From a virus, in the IMG/VR virus record IMGVR_UViG_3300032607_000113, positions 1-20,330 of that record: a stretch of 20,330 bases of DNA. The stretch is one strand, 5' to 3'. The position numbers were made by a program, and so were the translations under genes. Shown one piece after another: positions 20,194 to 20,330 of this stretch. Positions within the stretch are counted from its first letter, which is position 1. Each line of letters opens with the position of its first letter. The notes beneath the pieces are model-generated. The model was not told the DNA's origin, did no database searches, and saw nothing but the letters and a program-made list of their open reading frames with translations.

Positions 20194-20330
20194 CCCAACT
20201 CCTTCTCTATTGCTTGGATTGTTGGGCAGGGGTAAGTAACTGGTACAGCATCGTAACAATCCTGAATAAAATCTCTTGAACAATAAGAACAAATCCCTTG
20301 AAGTATGTCAGGCTTATGCAACTCCACTAC
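20190..20330 (-). CDS. Cys-rich small protein, 5' part beyond the window
   Basis: The minus strand is open from the right edge to a TGA at 20190-20192 that overlaps the next ATG. The visible C-terminal 46 residues include VVELHKPD, CSYCSRD and YPCPTIQAIEKELG, matching the paralogues at 20002-20193 and 19609-19863. Cys residues again come in CxxC form, with another Cys between. The start and N-terminus lie outside the window. Confidence 0.75.
   Translation of the reverse strand, partial: VVELHKPDILQGICSYCSRDFIQDCYDAVPVTYPCPTIQAIEKELG
20191..20223. repeat. gene-junction repeat, copy 2
   Basis: This copy matches the unit at 20003-20035: the shared CATCCCAACTCCTTCTC and GCTTGGATTGTT blocks with two or three differences between them. 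It carries the end of the edge gene and the start of the 63-residue paralogue. Confidence 0.8.
20307..20330. repeat. 24-bp direct repeat, copy 2
   Basis: This is the second copy of the 24-bp repeat at 20077-20100, reaching the window edge. The match may continue beyond it. Confidence 0.85.

Noticed and set aside
20194-20292. Extension of the 63-residue gene to an upstream start at 20292
   Set aside because: The extension runs through the end of the edge paralogue in another frame. The ATG at 20193 has a strong ribosome site and an overlapping stop.

Overview
The window is a 20.3 kb stretch of a tailed double-stranded DNA phage (Caudoviricetes). Almost every gene is on the minus strand, so transcription runs from right to left; only two small genes (16284-16764) are on the plus strand. 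No stretch longer than about 175 bases lacks a gene. I saw no tRNA, rRNA, CRISPR array, integrase, insertion sequence or attachment site. The host is probably a low-GC actinobacterium of the freshwater type. That is an inference from visibly AT-rich DNA, a DUF7455-like gene (an actinobacterial and actinophage family), an actinophage-like holin and two apparent leaderless TANNNT-N6-ATG promoters. No marker in the window proves the host.

Layout, left to right. At 1-6170 is the head module: a collagen-like fibre gene with an in-frame stop and decaying repeats beyond it, a connector-like structural protein, a small structural protein, an N4-gp56-type major capsid protein followed by a strong terminator, a coiled-coil scaffold-like protein and the portal. 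At 6183-12218 are small packaging or virion-associated genes around the large terminase: a KTSC-domain protein, a Thr/Ala/Gly-rich surface-like protein, small zinc-binding proteins, a DUF6321-like protein and a helical protein with a histone H1-like basic tail. At 12233-15889 is a lysis and lipoprotein region: two or three small membrane proteins that could be holins, a CHAP endolysin, an HNH nuclease, DUF7455, a lipoprotein and a proteasome/HslV-like Ntn hydrolase. At 15961-20330 is an accessory region: a divergent plus-strand pair, a complete flavin-dependent tryptophan-halogenase homologue, an Arr-like ADP-ribosyltransferase, then a tightly coupled string of very small cysteine-rich genes with tandem paralogues that runs off the right edge.

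How the parts fit. The capsid, scaffold, portal and terminase genes make and fill the head. The collagen-like protein probably decorates a fibre. The membrane proteins and endolysin release progeny. The Ntn hydrolase, halogenase, ADP-ribosyltransferase and Cys-rich miniproteins are candidates for host modification. Neighbouring genes commonly share ATGA or TAATG junctions, which implies polycistronic, translationally coupled mRNA. Several genes are too short for routine gene calling and were found from these junctions: 15152-15325, 18936-19034, 19527-19616 and the partial 20190-20330.

The most notable points are the viral halogenase beside an Arr-like enzyme, the HslV-like peptidase upstream of the lysis genes, the matching C-X(1-2)-C-X12-C-X3-H fingers in adjacent tiny genes, the leaderless promoters, and the premature stop in the collagen repeats.
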